64,000 bases of DNA from Pedobacter sp. Leaf176. GTDB lineage: Bacteria; Bacteroidota; Bacteroidia; Sphingobacteriales; Sphingobacteriaceae. Position 1 is the stretch's first letter; each line of letters begins with the position of its first letter. A program made the position numbers and the translations under genes. Under the pieces are notes generated by a model. The model was not told the DNA's origin, searched no databases, and worked only from the letters and a program-made list of their open reading frames with translations. Below, in pieces: positions 16,833-25,390 of this stretch. Location: contig NZ_LMPD01000002.1 in the NCBI RefSeq assembly GCF_001424305.1, forward strand, positions 502,280-566,279. Direction: 5' to 3'.

Positions 16833-18749
16833 ATGCCATTAATTAATGAATTTTCAACTGTCGCTACCCTATTGAGAAATGTTGTAAAAAACATTCATAA
16901 ACCAGAAGATACCTTTTTAATACATAAGCAAGGTACAGAATGGACAGAAGTTTCTTTCGAAGATACCCTGAAAAGGGCCGATGCAGTTTCGGCATATTTC
17001 CTTGAAAAAGGAATAAAAAAAGGCGACCGTTTGGGGTTAATGATTGAAAACTCACCTGATTATGTTTATTACGACCAGGGAATTCAACAAATTGGCGTAA
17101 TTAATGTATCTATTTACCCCACACTTTCTGAACAGGAAGTGGCATACATCATTAATGATTCTGGTATAAAAGGAATTTTGGTAGGGAATAACTTTCTATA
17201 TCGTAAAGTACTAAAAGTTGCTTCTAATTGCAAAGAACTAAAATATATTATCCCTGCTTTTAAAGATTTTGAAAAAGTAACAATACCTGCAGATATTCAT
17301 GTTGAGGTAATTGCCTTTTCTGACATTTTAGCTTTAAAACATCAGGTTACGGCTGCTGAAAAAGCTGAAATTGAACAATGCAGAAGTTTGGTATTACCCG
17401 AAGATGTTTCCTCGTTGATTTATACATCCGGTACAACGGGCACTCCAAAGGGCGTTATGCTGACCCATTACAATTTTGTAAAAAATGTGGAAGTTTGTCT
17501 TCAGCAAATTCCGGTAATCGATAAAACAGAAACTTTCCTTTCCTTCTTACCACTTTCTCACGTATTTGAGCGTACGGCCACCTATCACGTATGTTGTACC
17601 CAAGGCTGTAAAATTGCTTTCGCTCAAAGTTTAGAGCTATTAGCAAAGAACATGGGCGAAGTTCGCCCGACTGTAATGAGTTGTGTACCGAGGTTACTGG
17701 AACGTATTCACGACAAGGCTATAAAATCTGGAACAGCCGGTGGCGGAACGAAAGCAAAAATATTTACCTGGGCTTTGGAAACGGGCAATAAATACCGGTT
17801 AGCCAGGGAAGCAGGTGAAAATCCTGGATTAATTCTGGCTGCAAAAAAAGGAATCGCAGAAAAATTAGTTTTTAGTAAAATAAAGGAAAAAACAGGCGGA
17901 AGATTAAAATTTATGATTTCCGGTGGAGCAGCATTACCAAAAAATGTTGGCGAATTCTTTGGCGATTTAGGGATCAAAATTCTTGAAGGTTTTGGCCTAA
18001 CTGAAACCTCTCCGGTAATGTCGGTAACCGAATACCACAGGCAGGTATACGGAACTGTAGGCAGGGTTATTCCAGGAATTGAAATTGGCATTCAGGATGT
18101 AGAATCCAAAGAAATTATAAACATTCAAACTCACGAAACTTTTAATGAAGGATTTGAATGTGCCGAAGGCGAAGTAATTGTTCGAGGGCACTGTGTAATG
18201 AAAGGTTATTTTAATAAACCTGCTGAAACCGCAGAAGCTATTGATAAAGACATGTGGTTTCACACCGGAGATATCGGTCGCTTTTATAAAGGAAATTTAC
18301 AAATCACGGATCGTTTAAAAAACATGATTGTAAATGCTTATGGAAAAAACGTTTATCCTACCCCAGTGGAAAATATTTACCTGAAAAGCCCCAAGATCGA
18401 CCAATTATTTTTAATTGGAGATAAACGGGAATTTATTACAGCCATTATTATTCCAAACAAAGAAACCCTGGAAGAAACTTTCAATTTGAAACCAACTTTC
18501 TTTGAAGAAGCTGACCCATTTATTCAAAACAGAGAAATCATGGAATGGATGGAGCAGGACATTAAGAAAATTTCTAACGAACTGGCTAAGTTCGAGCGGA
18601 TCAAGAACTTTAAGATTAAGAGAAATCCTTTCAATATTGACGAGGGTGAAATTACGCCAACGATGAAAATAAAACGAAGAATCGTAGAAAAAAAATACGC
18701 TGGTGCGATTAACGAAATGTACGAAGAAGGTGTGGAAGCAGAAAGCTAA
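16833..18749 (+). CDS. Long-chain fatty acid-CoA ligase, AMP-forming (638 aa)
   Basis: Activates fatty acids to acyl-CoA through an acyl-AMP, at the cytoplasmic membrane face. ANL-superfamily motifs: the P-loop SSLIYTSGTTGTPKGVMLTH, the A5-like GFGLTETSPVMSV, the A7-like MWFHTGDIGRF, and the C-terminal hinge and Lys region (LKNMIVNAYGKNVYP). The length of about 640 is typical of the eukaryote-like long-chain ligases (COG1022) common in Bacteroidota, rather than E. coli FadD. A MaoC dehydratase follows, consistent with a fatty-acid task. Confidence 0.92.
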   Translation: MPLINEFSTVATLLRNVVKNIHKPEDTFLIHKQGTEWTEVSFEDTLKRADAVSAYFLEKGIKKGDRLGLMIENSPDYVYYDQGIQQIGVINVSIYPTLSEQEVAYIINDSGIKGILVGNNFLYRKVLKVASNCKELKYIIPAFKDFEKVTIPADIHVEVIAFSDILALKHQVTAAEKAEIEQCRSLVLPEDVSSLIYTSGTTGTPKGVMLTHYNFVKNVEVCLQQIPVIDKTETFLSFLPLSHVFERTATYHVCCTQGCKIAFAQSLELLAKNMGEVRPTVMSCVPRLLERIHDKAIKSGTAGGGTKAKIFTWALETGNKYRLAREAGENPGLILAAKKGIAEKLVFSKIKEKTGGRLKFMISGGAALPKNVGEFFGDLGIKILEGFGLTETSPVMSVTEYHRQVYGTVGRVIPGIEIGIQDVESKEIINIQTHETFNEGFECAEGEVIVRGHCVMKGYFNKPAETAEAIDKDMWFHTGDIGRFYKGNLQITDRLKNMIVNAYGKNVYPTPVENIYLKSPKIDQLFLIGDKREFITAIIIPNKETLEETFNLKPTFFEEADPFIQNREIMEWMEQDIKKISNELAKFERIKNFKIKRNPFNIDEGEITPTMKIKRRIVEKKYAGAINEMYEEGVEAES

Positions 18750-18880
18750 ACTTAATTTCAATAATTAAAATCAAATTATCTAAATTTTCTCAGTCTTACT
18801 TAATTTATTTATCTTCCGAACCAAACTTAAATAAATAGGGCTTGCGTTAAAACCTTCCATTAAAAAAAGGGCATTATTTT

Positions 18881-19339
18881 ATGGTGATAATTAATAGTTT
18901 CGAAGAGTATAAAGCATTTTTAGGTTGCCAGATAGGTTCATCAAACTGGCATAAAATCGGACAGGACCAAATTAACAAATTTGCAGAAGCAACCTTAGAT
19001 TTTCAATGGATTCATACGGATCCGGAAAAGGCTAAGGAAAAAAGTCCGTTTGGCTCAACGATAGCTCACGGTTACCTGACTCTATCATTGATTCCATACC
19101 TGTGGAAACAAATCGCAGATATCCAGAACGTTAAGATGGAGGTAAATTACGGCATCGAATCATTTAAATTTAACAAACCGGTTCTGGTAGATGATGAGGT
19201 TCAATTGCGGGCAAAACTTATTGCAATTTCAGATCTAAGGGGTATAACAAAAGTTGTTATCGAAGCCAATCTTGATATCAAAGGGCAAACGAAAACAGCG
19301 TATACAGGCAATGTAGTATTTCTATACCATTTTAAATAA
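18881..19339 (+). CDS. MaoC-family dehydratase (152 aa)
   Basis: Hot-dog-fold hydratase/dehydratase acting on enoyl- or hydroxyacyl-CoA. The catalytic Asp-His pair of the R-specific hydratase motif is visible in DFQWIHTDPEKAKEKSPFGS (His plus preceding Asp) and in TIAHGYLTLSLIPYL. Single-domain length. It follows the acyl-CoA ligase by 131 bases. The substrate chain length cannot be judged. Confidence 0.9.
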   Translation: MVIINSFEEYKAFLGCQIGSSNWHKIGQDQINKFAEATLDFQWIHTDPEKAKEKSPFGSTIAHGYLTLSLIPYLWKQIADIQNVKMEVNYGIESFKFNKPVLVDDEVQLRAKLIAISDLRGITKVVIEANLDIKGQTKTAYTGNVVFLYHFK

Positions 19340-19532
19340 AATATTTTATTTGATTGCTGCTAAAATTATCTTGTAAATCGATCTGTTCTGAAGATTCTTT
19401 ATACACCGTTCCCTTGCTCTAGACCGCATTCTATTCAAATGTATCTTACGCGTTAAAATTAATCAGCAAGCCTCAGTTTATATTTCCATCATCACTGCAA
19501 TTTTACTATTATTAAACATCTTGCAAATTTCT

Positions 19533-19540
19533 TACTTTTG
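19533..19540 (+). promoter_or_regulatory. Probable lysS -7 promoter element
   Basis: TACTTTTG matches TAnnTTTG and ends 16 bases before the chosen lysS ATG. No good TTG lies at the proper distance upstream, so only the -7 part is supported. Confidence 0.4.
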
Positions 19541-19555
19541 CAAAAAATACCCGAA

Positions 19556-21265
19556 ATGAGTATAGGATTATCAGAACAAGAAATATTGCGACGTGAGTCG
19601 CTGAAACAGCTGCGCGAATTAGGTATTGAACCTTACCCTGCAGAATCATATGAAGTAAATGCATATGCTGCAGACATTAATGCAAACTACGAAAAAGATA
19701 AAACCGCTTACAAGACAATCAGTATCGCAGGAAGATTAATGACCCGTCGAATTATGGGCAGTGCATCTTTCGCTGAATTACAGGATTCTACAGGCAGAGT
19801 TCAATTGTATTTAAAGCGAGATGATCTATGTCCTGACGAAGACAAAACTTTATACAATACTGTTTTCAAGAAGCTTTTAGATCTTGGAGATTATATTGGC
19901 GTGAAAGGCTATGTTTTTACCACGCAAACAGGGGAAATTTCTGTTCACGTTACAGAATTCACAGTTTTAGCAAAATCATTACGTCCTTTACCTGTTGTAA
20001 AACGTGATGACGATGGCAATATATATGATGGTTTTACCGATCCGGAATTGCGTTACCGCATGCGTTACGTGGATTTAACAGTAAACCCGGATTATAAGCA
20101 AATTTTCATCAAACGCAGTAAAGTAATCAACTCGATGCGCAACTATTTTGATGAACAAGGCTGGATGGAAGTGGAAACACCAATTTTGCAGCCAATCCAT
20201 GGTGGTGCTGCCGCTCGTCCGTTTGCTACACACCACAACACGTTAGATATGCCTCTTTATTTGCGTATTGCAAATGAGTTGTATTTAAAACGTTTAATTG
20301 TCGCTGGCTTCGATGGTGTTTACGAATTTGGTAAAATGTTCCGCAATGAAGGAATGGATCGTACGCACAACCCGGAATATACATCAATGGAAATCTATGT
20401 AGCCTACAAAGATTATATCTGGATGATGGCTATGGTTGAAGAATGTCTGGAAAAAGTTGCGATTGCTACCAATGGCTCGGCTGTTGTTACCGTCGGCGAA
20501 AATCAAATTAATTTTGAAGGCCCCTACGAAAAACTGACCATGTATGAATCAATCCAAAAATACACCGGAATTGACGTTTCTGCCATGACAGAAGAAGAAT
20601 TAGCAAAAACCTGTGCTTCACTTAATATCGAAACAGATTCAACAATGGGCCGTGGTAAATTGGTTGATGAAATTTTCAGTGCGAAGGTTGAAGCTAATTT
20701 GATTCAGCCTACCTTCATTACGGATTACCCTATAGAAATGACCCCGCTGGCTAAAAAACATCGTTCCGTAGAAGGCTTAGTCGAGCGTTTCGAAATTTTT
20801 GTCAATGGTAAAGAAATTGGAAATGCTTACTCAGAACTGAACGACCCAATAGATCAAAAAGAGCGTTTTGTAGATCAATTGAAACTCGCCGACCGTGGTG
20901 ACGCAGAAGCGATGGCGATGGATGATGATTTTGTTCGTGCCCTGGAATACGGCATGCCTCCGACCTCAGGCTTAGGATTTGGTATTGATAGGATTGTAAT
21001 GTTAATGACCAACCAAAGTACCATTCAGGAAGTTTTATTCTTTCCACAGATGCGCCCGGAGAAAAAGAAAATAGAGTTAACACCAGAAGAGACTGAGCTG
21101 TATGCCTTAGTTAAAGAAGGAGAACAAATTTTGTTAACTGATGTTAAAAATAAGCTAAGCGACTGGAGTAATAAAAAGTGGGATACTACTTTAAAAGCCT
21201 TAACCGGAAAAGGAATTTTTAAGGTTACAAAAAATGATGATGGTCTTTTTTTATCGCATAAATAA
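19556..21265 (+). CDS. lysS: Lysyl-tRNA synthetase, class II (569 aa)
   Basis: Charges tRNA-Lys with lysine. The N-terminal OB-fold anticodon-binding domain (about 60-170) is followed by the class II core with motif 2 (FRNEGMDRTHNPEYTSMEIY) and motif 3 (GLGFGIDRIVMLMT). About 65 extra C-terminal residues (from ELTPEETELYALVKEG) extend past the usual end and look like a small helical or winged-helix tail. The open frame begins with TTG at 19538, but ATG 19556 (MSIGLSEQEILRR) matches the family and lies behind a -7 promoter element. Confidence 0.96.
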   Translation: MSIGLSEQEILRRESLKQLRELGIEPYPAESYEVNAYAADINANYEKDKTAYKTISIAGRLMTRRIMGSASFAELQDSTGRVQLYLKRDDLCPDEDKTLYNTVFKKLLDLGDYIGVKGYVFTTQTGEISVHVTEFTVLAKSLRPLPVVKRDDDGNIYDGFTDPELRYRMRYVDLTVNPDYKQIFIKRSKVINSMRNYFDEQGWMEVETPILQPIHGGAAARPFATHHNTLDMPLYLRIANELYLKRLIVAGFDGVYEFGKMFRNEGMDRTHNPEYTSMEIYVAYKDYIWMMAMVEECLEKVAIATNGSAVVTVGENQINFEGPYEKLTMYESIQKYTGIDVSAMTEEELAKTCASLNIETDSTMGRGKLVDEIFSAKVEANLIQPTFITDYPIEMTPLAKKHRSVEGLVERFEIFVNGKEIGNAYSELNDPIDQKERFVDQLKLADRGDAEAMAMDDDFVRALEYGMPPTSGLGFGIDRIVMLMTNQSTIQEVLFFPQMRPEKKKIELTPEETELYALVKEGEQILLTDVKNKLSDWSNKKWDTTLKALTGKGIFKVTKNDDGLFLSHK

Positions 21266-21297
21266 TTAAGCGGTTAACACAAAAATAACATAAACTT

Positions 21298-21332
21298 AAA
21301 AGGCTTGCTAGCAATTATTTAGCAAGCCTTTT
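21298..21332 (+). terminator. Rho-independent terminator of lysS
   Basis: AAAAGGCTTGCTA (21298-21310) pairs perfectly with TAGCAAGCCTTTT (21320-21332) around a 9-base loop. It lies 32 bases past the lysS stop. Confidence 0.92.
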
Positions 21333-21369
21333 CTATATTTACAGCAATCGACATAAAAATCATTGCATC

Positions 21370-21582
21370 ATGAATACGTCAAGTTTAGAAATTACAGAAA
21401 GAGAATATTGCATAAAATTAAGCAAAGAGGCCTTTGATCTATCTTTAGTTCATCAATTAATAAAAAGAATTCAAGCTGAAGCTTTCTTTTTTAAAAGAGC
21501 AGAAGCTGAAGAAGATGATATTTTAAGTAAGAGAAATCAGCGGGAAGAGTTTGAAGGCTTTGATTATCTTGGTGATAAATAG
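21370..21582 (+). CDS. Small hypothetical protein (70 aa)
   Basis: Not recognised. A soluble, charged, mainly helical protein (LVHQLIKRIQAEAFFFKRAE, then EEDDILSKRNQREEFEGFDY). It stands alone between the lysS terminator and a 16-bp inverted repeat. Presence of a clean ATG, a plausible coding pattern and flanking terminators support expression; the function is unknown. Confidence 0.55.
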   Translation: MNTSSLEITEREYCIKLSKEAFDLSLVHQLIKRIQAEAFFFKRAEAEEDDILSKRNQREEFEGFDYLGDK

Positions 21583-21636
21583 TCGGTTAACAGTTAATTT
21601 TTGCAAATTAGATAAAAACCATTAACTGTTAACCGA
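21583..21636. terminator. 16-bp perfect inverted repeat between convergent genes
   Basis: TCGGTTAACAGTTAAT (21583-21598) is the exact reverse complement of 21621-21636. It starts right after the stop of the 70-aa gene and lies 15 bases from the stop of the convergent stress-protein gene. It probably acts as a two-way terminator or mRNA end stabiliser. There is no strong T run. Confidence 0.55.
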
Positions 21637-21651
21637 TTTAAACATATGTAT

Positions 21652-22206
21652 TTAATCAATATCTAAATTTCCCTCAACAGAATCATCCATTGTTTTACCA
21701 GTAATTACCGAAGCGGCCATTTTTAAGAAAGCCACAGCAGTTCCATGTTTCGTATCCCAATAATAACCTTCTGAAGGGATGACCTTAATTAAGGTGATAT
21801 TTGGATCGTCTTTACCTCCCTGAAACCAGGTTTTGATAAAAGGACTCCAAAGCTCATCAATTTTTGCCTGGTCTCTACTAATTTCTGAAATACCGTAAAT
21901 GTTAACAAAACCAGAGTGAGCGCCGGCCTGAAATAACAAATGAGTAAATGGATCGCTTGAAATTTCTTCATTTTTGTGACTATCCTTCATGCTCATAAAC
22001 CATATGTTACCTTCATCATCTACCTGCTGAATAGCCATTGGCCTGATAGATAATGGTACACCTGTTTTTATATTGGTGCAAAAAAAACAGCTTTCAGCCT
22101 TATTCGCCAAATCCCTCAGTTTTTCAACGGCGTCTTTTCCGCCCAAATCTTTAATGTTATCTTCTTCCTGAGTATTGTTAGTACTACCTTCTTGTGATGT
22201 TGCCAT
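21652..22206 (-). CDS. General stress protein, pyridoxamine 5'-phosphate oxidase-like flavoprotein (184 aa)
   Basis: FMN-binding split-barrel protein of the general stress protein 26 group; it binds a flavin, and the natural reaction is unknown. Visible family signatures: ESCFFCTNIKTGVPLSIRPM (substrate/FMN strand), GNIWFMSMKDSHKNEEIS, and VNIYGISEISRDQAKIDELW. ATG 22206 (MATSQEGSTNN) is chosen. The frame stays open to 22293, but that extension shows no family similarity and comes close to the terminator hairpin at 22298. Confidence 0.85.
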   Translation of the reverse strand: MATSQEGSTNNTQEEDNIKDLGGKDAVEKLRDLANKAESCFFCTNIKTGVPLSIRPMAIQQVDDEGNIWFMSMKDSHKNEEISSDPFTHLLFQAGAHSGFVNIYGISEISRDQAKIDELWSPFIKTWFQGGKDDPNITLIKVIPSEGYYWDTKHGTAVAFLKMAASVITGKTMDDSVEGNLDID

Positions 22207-22297
22207 ATATATAATTTTACATATACTACAAATCCAAATTGATTTTGGTTTTAGACAATTTGGTAATGAAGAATAAATCCGGATTATACACAAACCG

Positions 22298-22331
22298 AAA
22301 ACGCCACTTCTAACAAAAGAAGTGGCGTTTT
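22298..22331 (-). terminator. Terminator hairpin after the 179-aa membrane protein gene
   Basis: AAAACGCCACTTCT (22298-22311) pairs perfectly with AGAAGTGGCGTTTT (22318-22331). It is 19 bases past the stop of the minus-strand gene 22350-22889. A T run is present in both directions, stronger on the plus strand. Confidence 0.85.
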
Positions 22332-22349
22332 TTATTGACGTAGTAAATT

Positions 22350-22889
22350 CTATCTGTAGCGAACTTGCTGTTGCTTATCCATCATACCCATCTGATCTTT
22401 CATTTGCTTAATCTGATCGGCCAGCAGTTTATTTTTATCTGCTTTTTTTGCCTCTGCCAGATACATCGTAGCTTCACGTTTATTTCTTTTCGCCATTGCA
22501 ATACCCGCTAAACTTAATTTGGCCAGCGCAACATTGTGTTCCATTTGCATGCCTAAACTGAGTGCAGCTTTAAAATACTTCTCGGATTTCATTGGTGCAG
22601 TTCTGCTTTCGATTAAGCCAACAAGTAAATTATAATAGCCGTGTTGAAGTTTGATAAGTTGTTTCTCGTAATTCGTAATTCTATCTAAATACATTTTAGC
22701 TTTGGGCATGTTGTCTTTTCGAAGAAACCATTGTGCTAAAAGCATATTCTCATTAAAAAAATAAGTAATCAGTACAATTATACCCAGTAGAATGGCAACA
22801 ATTCCCCATGGCCAAAAACCGAAAATAAATAAAGCTACAGCACCACCCAACAATACAAAACCCGCAATTAATCTAATAATATTTGGCAT
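22350..22889 (-). CDS. Conserved membrane protein with helical repeat region (179 aa)
   Basis: Not assigned to a named function. Two membrane helices at the N-terminus (about 5-25 and 27-45: IAGFVLLGGAVALFIFGFW, IVAILLGIIVLITYFF) are followed by a soluble, Lys-rich helical part with TPR-like rhythm (AKMYLDRITNYEKQLIKLQH, KYFKAALSLGM, AKLSLAGIAMAKRNKREAT). The end is a Met/Gln-rich coil. A role as a membrane-bound adaptor is possible but unproven. Confidence 0.7.
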   Translation of the reverse strand: MPNIIRLIAGFVLLGGAVALFIFGFWPWGIVAILLGIIVLITYFFNENMLLAQWFLRKDNMPKAKMYLDRITNYEKQLIKLQHGYYNLLVGLIESRTAPMKSEKYFKAALSLGMQMEHNVALAKLSLAGIAMAKRNKREATMYLAEAKKADKNKLLADQIKQMKDQMGMMDKQQQVRYR

Positions 22890-23002
22890 AAATTTTATTC
22901 TAAATTATTCTTTTTTGCAAATATCGTGTTTAAATGGCATAAATTAGATTTTAAAACAATAATTTCATTAAAAATTACAAAATTAAAAAAGCAACTTATA
23001 AT

Positions 23003-23518
23003 ATGAAATACCCACTTTCTATAATCCTAATTATCCTAGCCATGAATGTTTCTGCACAAGAAGTAAATAAAAAAATCCACGATACGGTCCACAATAAAGA
23101 TATTTTAATTAACGCCTGTACCCGCGAAGGTGTGGTTGCTTTTCCTGAATTTAAAGAACTCTACGAACCCTTGTATGCCGCTTACATGCCTGATGCAGCT
23201 ACAATGATTGAATTGAAAAAATTGGTCAAAAAAGAACACGTTAAAATTGTTTTCGGAAGCTGGTGCAGCGATAGCAAAGTAAATGTGTCTAATTTTCTCA
23301 AGGTTTTGGATGCATTACAATTCAAAGAAAAGAATACCGAATTCATCGCCGTCGATGGCAACAAAAAAGCGGAAAATGGTATAATTGACGGGCTGGATAT
23401 TAAAATGGTCCCTACCTTTATCATCTATGATAAAAAAGGTAAGGAATTAGGTCGGATTATCGAACATCCGAAAACAACTTTAGAAGGAGATTTTCTGGCC
23501 ATCCTTCAGAAATCGTAA
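23003..23518 (+). CDS. Exported thioredoxin-like protein with a single active-site Cys (171 aa)
   Basis: A signal peptide (MKYPLSIILIILAMNVSAQ) places it in the periplasm. The thioredoxin fold is visible: VKIVFGSWCSDSKVNVSNF, then a beta strand FIAVDGN and the cis-Pro loop MVPTFIIYD. The active site reads WCSDS: the first Cys is kept and the second is replaced by Ser. It therefore cannot form the usual CxxC disulfide; monothiol chemistry or a non-redox binding role is likely. Another Cys near residue 33 (INACTRE) might serve as partner. No redox partner gene is adjacent. Confidence 0.8.
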   Translation: MKYPLSIILIILAMNVSAQEVNKKIHDTVHNKDILINACTREGVVAFPEFKELYEPLYAAYMPDAATMIELKKLVKKEHVKIVFGSWCSDSKVNVSNFLKVLDALQFKEKNTEFIAVDGNKKAENGIIDGLDIKMVPTFIIYDKKGKELGRIIEHPKTTLEGDFLAILQKS

Positions 23519-23602
23519 ACTTTATCTTTCAAATTTCGTTGTATTTGTACACCTATAAATAAATATCATCGTCAACTACATTCCCCATTATCTCGATTTA
23601 AT

Positions 23603-24280
23603 ATGTCTGCTGCATTGGAACCTGGCTGGTTAGCCGTTTTAGAAGAAGAGTTTGAAAAAGATTATATGAAAAGCCTGAAATCTTTCCTATTGGAAGAAAA
23701 AGAAAAAGGCTATACAGTATATCCAAAAGGAACCGATATATTCAATGCACTGAATACAACACCTTTTGATAAAGTTAAAGTTGTCATTTTGGGTCAGGAC
23801 CCATATCACGGCATTAACCAGGCACACGGTTTATCTTTTTCTGTACAAAAAGGGGTGGCTGTCCCACCCTCACTAAAAAACATATATAAGGAACTAGAAA
23901 CTGATATTGAAGGATTTAAAACACCTCTGCATGGCAATTTGATGCATTGGGCAGAACAGGGCGTTTTACTTTTAAACGCGACATTAACTGTTCGTGCTTC
24001 GGAGGCGGGTTCCCATCAAAATCGTGGATGGGAAATATTTACAGACCAGATAATCAAAGCACTTTCAGAGAAACGTAAGCATATTGTTTTTTTATTATGG
24101 GGTAAATATGCCCAGCAAAAAGCCGTTTTGATAGATGAGAAAAAGCATTATATTTTAACGGCGGCTCACCCCTCTCCTTTTTCAGCCTACAATGGCTTCT
24201 TTGGATCGAAGCATTTTTCGAAAGCAAATCAGTTATTGGTGCAAAATAATTTAGCGCCTATTGACTGGAAAATTCAATAA
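23603..24280 (+). CDS. ung: Uracil-DNA glycosylase, family 1 (225 aa)
   Basis: Removes uracil from DNA at the first step of base excision repair. Motif A ([19 protein letters not shown]) with the catalytic Asp, the uracil-binding LLNATLTVR, and the DNA-intercalation motif [14 protein letters not shown] with the catalytic His are all present. Normal length. Two bases after the stop, the left inverted repeat of the GxxExxY element begins. Confidence 0.96.
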   Translation: MSAALEPGWLAVLEEEFEKDYMKSLKSFLLEEKEKGYTVYPKGTDIFNALNTTPFDKVKVVILGQDPYHGINQAHGLSFSVQKGVAVPPSLKNIYKELETDIEGFKTPLHGNLMHWAEQGVLLLNATLTVRASEAGSHQNRGWEIFTDQIIKALSEKRKHIVFLLWGKYAQQKAVLIDEKKHYILTAAHPSPFSAYNGFFGSKHFSKANQLLVQNNLAPIDWKIQ

Positions 24281-24282
24281 AT

Positions 24283-24314
24283 TTCACCACCTTAGACACC
24301 TAAGAAAACCTTAG
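24283..24314 (+). repeat. Left inverted repeat of the GxxExxY element
   Basis: 32 bases, beginning TTCACCACCTTAGACA. It matches the reverse complement of 24789-24820 at 27 of 32 positions, the first 16 without error. It starts two bases after the ung stop codon. Confidence 0.75.
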
Positions 24315-24363
24315 TAAAATCATTTAAATCATCCCTAAAGTTTTAAACTTGATTGATTTAGAC

Positions 24364-24783
24364 ATGATTAGCAAAACATTTATTGACAATTTAGAATATA
24401 AAGTTACAGGTGCTTGTATCGAAGTTCACAAGCTGCTAGGCCCGGGTTTGTTAGAAAGCGTTGATCATAAATGTTTAATAAGAGAACTTCAGATACAAAA
24501 AATTAATTTTAAGTCAGAACAATCAATTATCTTACCTTACAAAGGTATTTTATTAGACAGTGAACTACGCGCTGATTTATTTATTGAGAACTGCCTGATT
24601 TTAGAATTGAAATCAGTTGAATCAATTCTTCCTATACATGAAGCTCAAATCCTTACTTACATGAAATTATTAAAAGCCCCAAAAGGGTTATTAATAAATT
24701 TTAATTGCACCAATATTGTTCAAACAGGCAAAAGAGCGTTTGTCAGTGAATTTATGTATAACATTGATAAACAGAATAATTGA
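24364..24783 (+). CDS. GxxExxY family protein, PDDEXK_3 nuclease-like (139 aa)
   Basis: Member of the GxxExxY family (PF13366, PD-(D/E)XK superfamily), whose biological role is not established. The name-giving motif is nearly complete (GPGLLESVDHKCL), but the Tyr is Asp here. The putative catalytic strand pair is visible: Asp in SELRADLFIENCL and ExK in LILELKSVESILP, followed by HEAQILTYMKLL and GLLINFN. ATG 24364 is used; an in-frame TTG at 24349 is less likely. The gene fills nearly all the space between two 32-bp inverted repeats, between ung and a convergent Lrp-type regulator, as an inserted unit would. Confidence 0.88.
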   Translation: MISKTFIDNLEYKVTGACIEVHKLLGPGLLESVDHKCLIRELQIQKINFKSEQSIILPYKGILLDSELRADLFIENCLILELKSVESILPIHEAQILTYMKLLKAPKGLLINFNCTNIVQTGKRAFVSEFMYNIDKQNN

Positions 24784-24788
24784 ATAGC

Positions 24789-24820
24789 CTTAGATGTTCT
24801 TGGATGTCTAAGGTGGTGAA
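24789..24820 (-). repeat. Right inverted repeat of the GxxExxY element
   Basis: Reverse complement begins TTCACCACCTTAGACA and mirrors the left copy at 24283-24314. It starts five bases after the GxxExxY stop and ends four bases before the stop of the convergent regulator gene. Confidence 0.75.
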
Positions 24821-24824
24821 TAGC

Positions 24825-25295
24825 CTAGTACTCCAAAGGCACTATCGGTTCCTTTTTAGTTGTCGACATGATCATCATGGTTTGAAAAGTCTTCACAACG
24901 GAAATTTTACTTATTTTGTCCATTATTAAACGTTCGTAAGATTTAATGTCTTTTACATAAACTTTTAAAAGAAAATCTGCCTGACCGGTAACGTGGTGGC
25001 ATTCCGTAATTTCCTTAATTTGGTTTACTTCATCCAAAAAGATTTGAATGGTGTTGTTCTTATGAAAATCCAACTGAATTTGTATAAAAGTTTTTATCCC
25101 TAATCCAAGTTTCTCTTCATCAACCAAGGCGTGATAGCTTTTGATGTATCCTGCCATTTCAAGTTTACGTACACGTTCTAAAGTAGGCGCCGGTGAGAGG
25201 CCAATTTCCTGAGATAATAAAAGATTGGTAATTCGACCATTCTCCTGTAAGATTCTTAAAATTTTAAAATCAATTTTGTCTAATTCAGATGCCAT
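24825..25295 (-). CDS. Lrp/AsnC-family transcriptional regulator (156 aa)
   Basis: DNA-binding protein with an N-terminal winged helix-turn-helix (KIDFKILRILQENGR, LLSQEIGLSPAPTLERVRKL) and a C-terminal RAM domain that binds amino acids and makes dimers or octamers (TECHHVTGQADFLLKVYVKD). Family length. ATG 25295 (MASELDKID) is the start: a full promoter lies at 25303-25332, inside the longer frame that opens at 25322, which rules that frame's start out. Effector and targets are unknown. Confidence 0.92.
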   Translation of the reverse strand: MASELDKIDFKILRILQENGRITNLLLSQEIGLSPAPTLERVRKLEMAGYIKSYHALVDEEKLGLGIKTFIQIQLDFHKNNTIQIFLDEVNQIKEITECHHVTGQADFLLKVYVKDIKSYERLIMDKISKISVVKTFQTMMIMSTTKKEPIVPLEY

Positions 25296-25302
25296 ATAAA
25301 TC

Positions 25303-25332
25303 CAAAGGTATTGAGAACACAAACATAACCAA
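25303..25332 (-). promoter_or_regulatory. Promoter of the Lrp-type gene, nearly leaderless
   Basis: Minus strand: TTG (25332-25330, in TTTG context) and TACCTTTG (25310-25303), 19 bases apart. The -7 box ends eight bases before ATG 25295, so the mRNA should begin only a few bases before the start codon. Confidence 0.7.
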
Positions 25333-25390
25333 ATTATATTCTAAATTTTAACATAATTTATCATATATATTTTAAAGAAAAATTTTTAGA

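Noticed and set aside
17708..18761. Long minus-strand frames opposite the acyl-CoA ligase gene
   Set aside because: They mirror a clear gene on the plus strand and show no family motifs or independent start signals.
25295..25322. Longer N-terminus for the Lrp-type regulator
   Set aside because: A complete TTG-N19-TACCTTTG promoter would lie inside the coding region; the family begins at MASELDKID.
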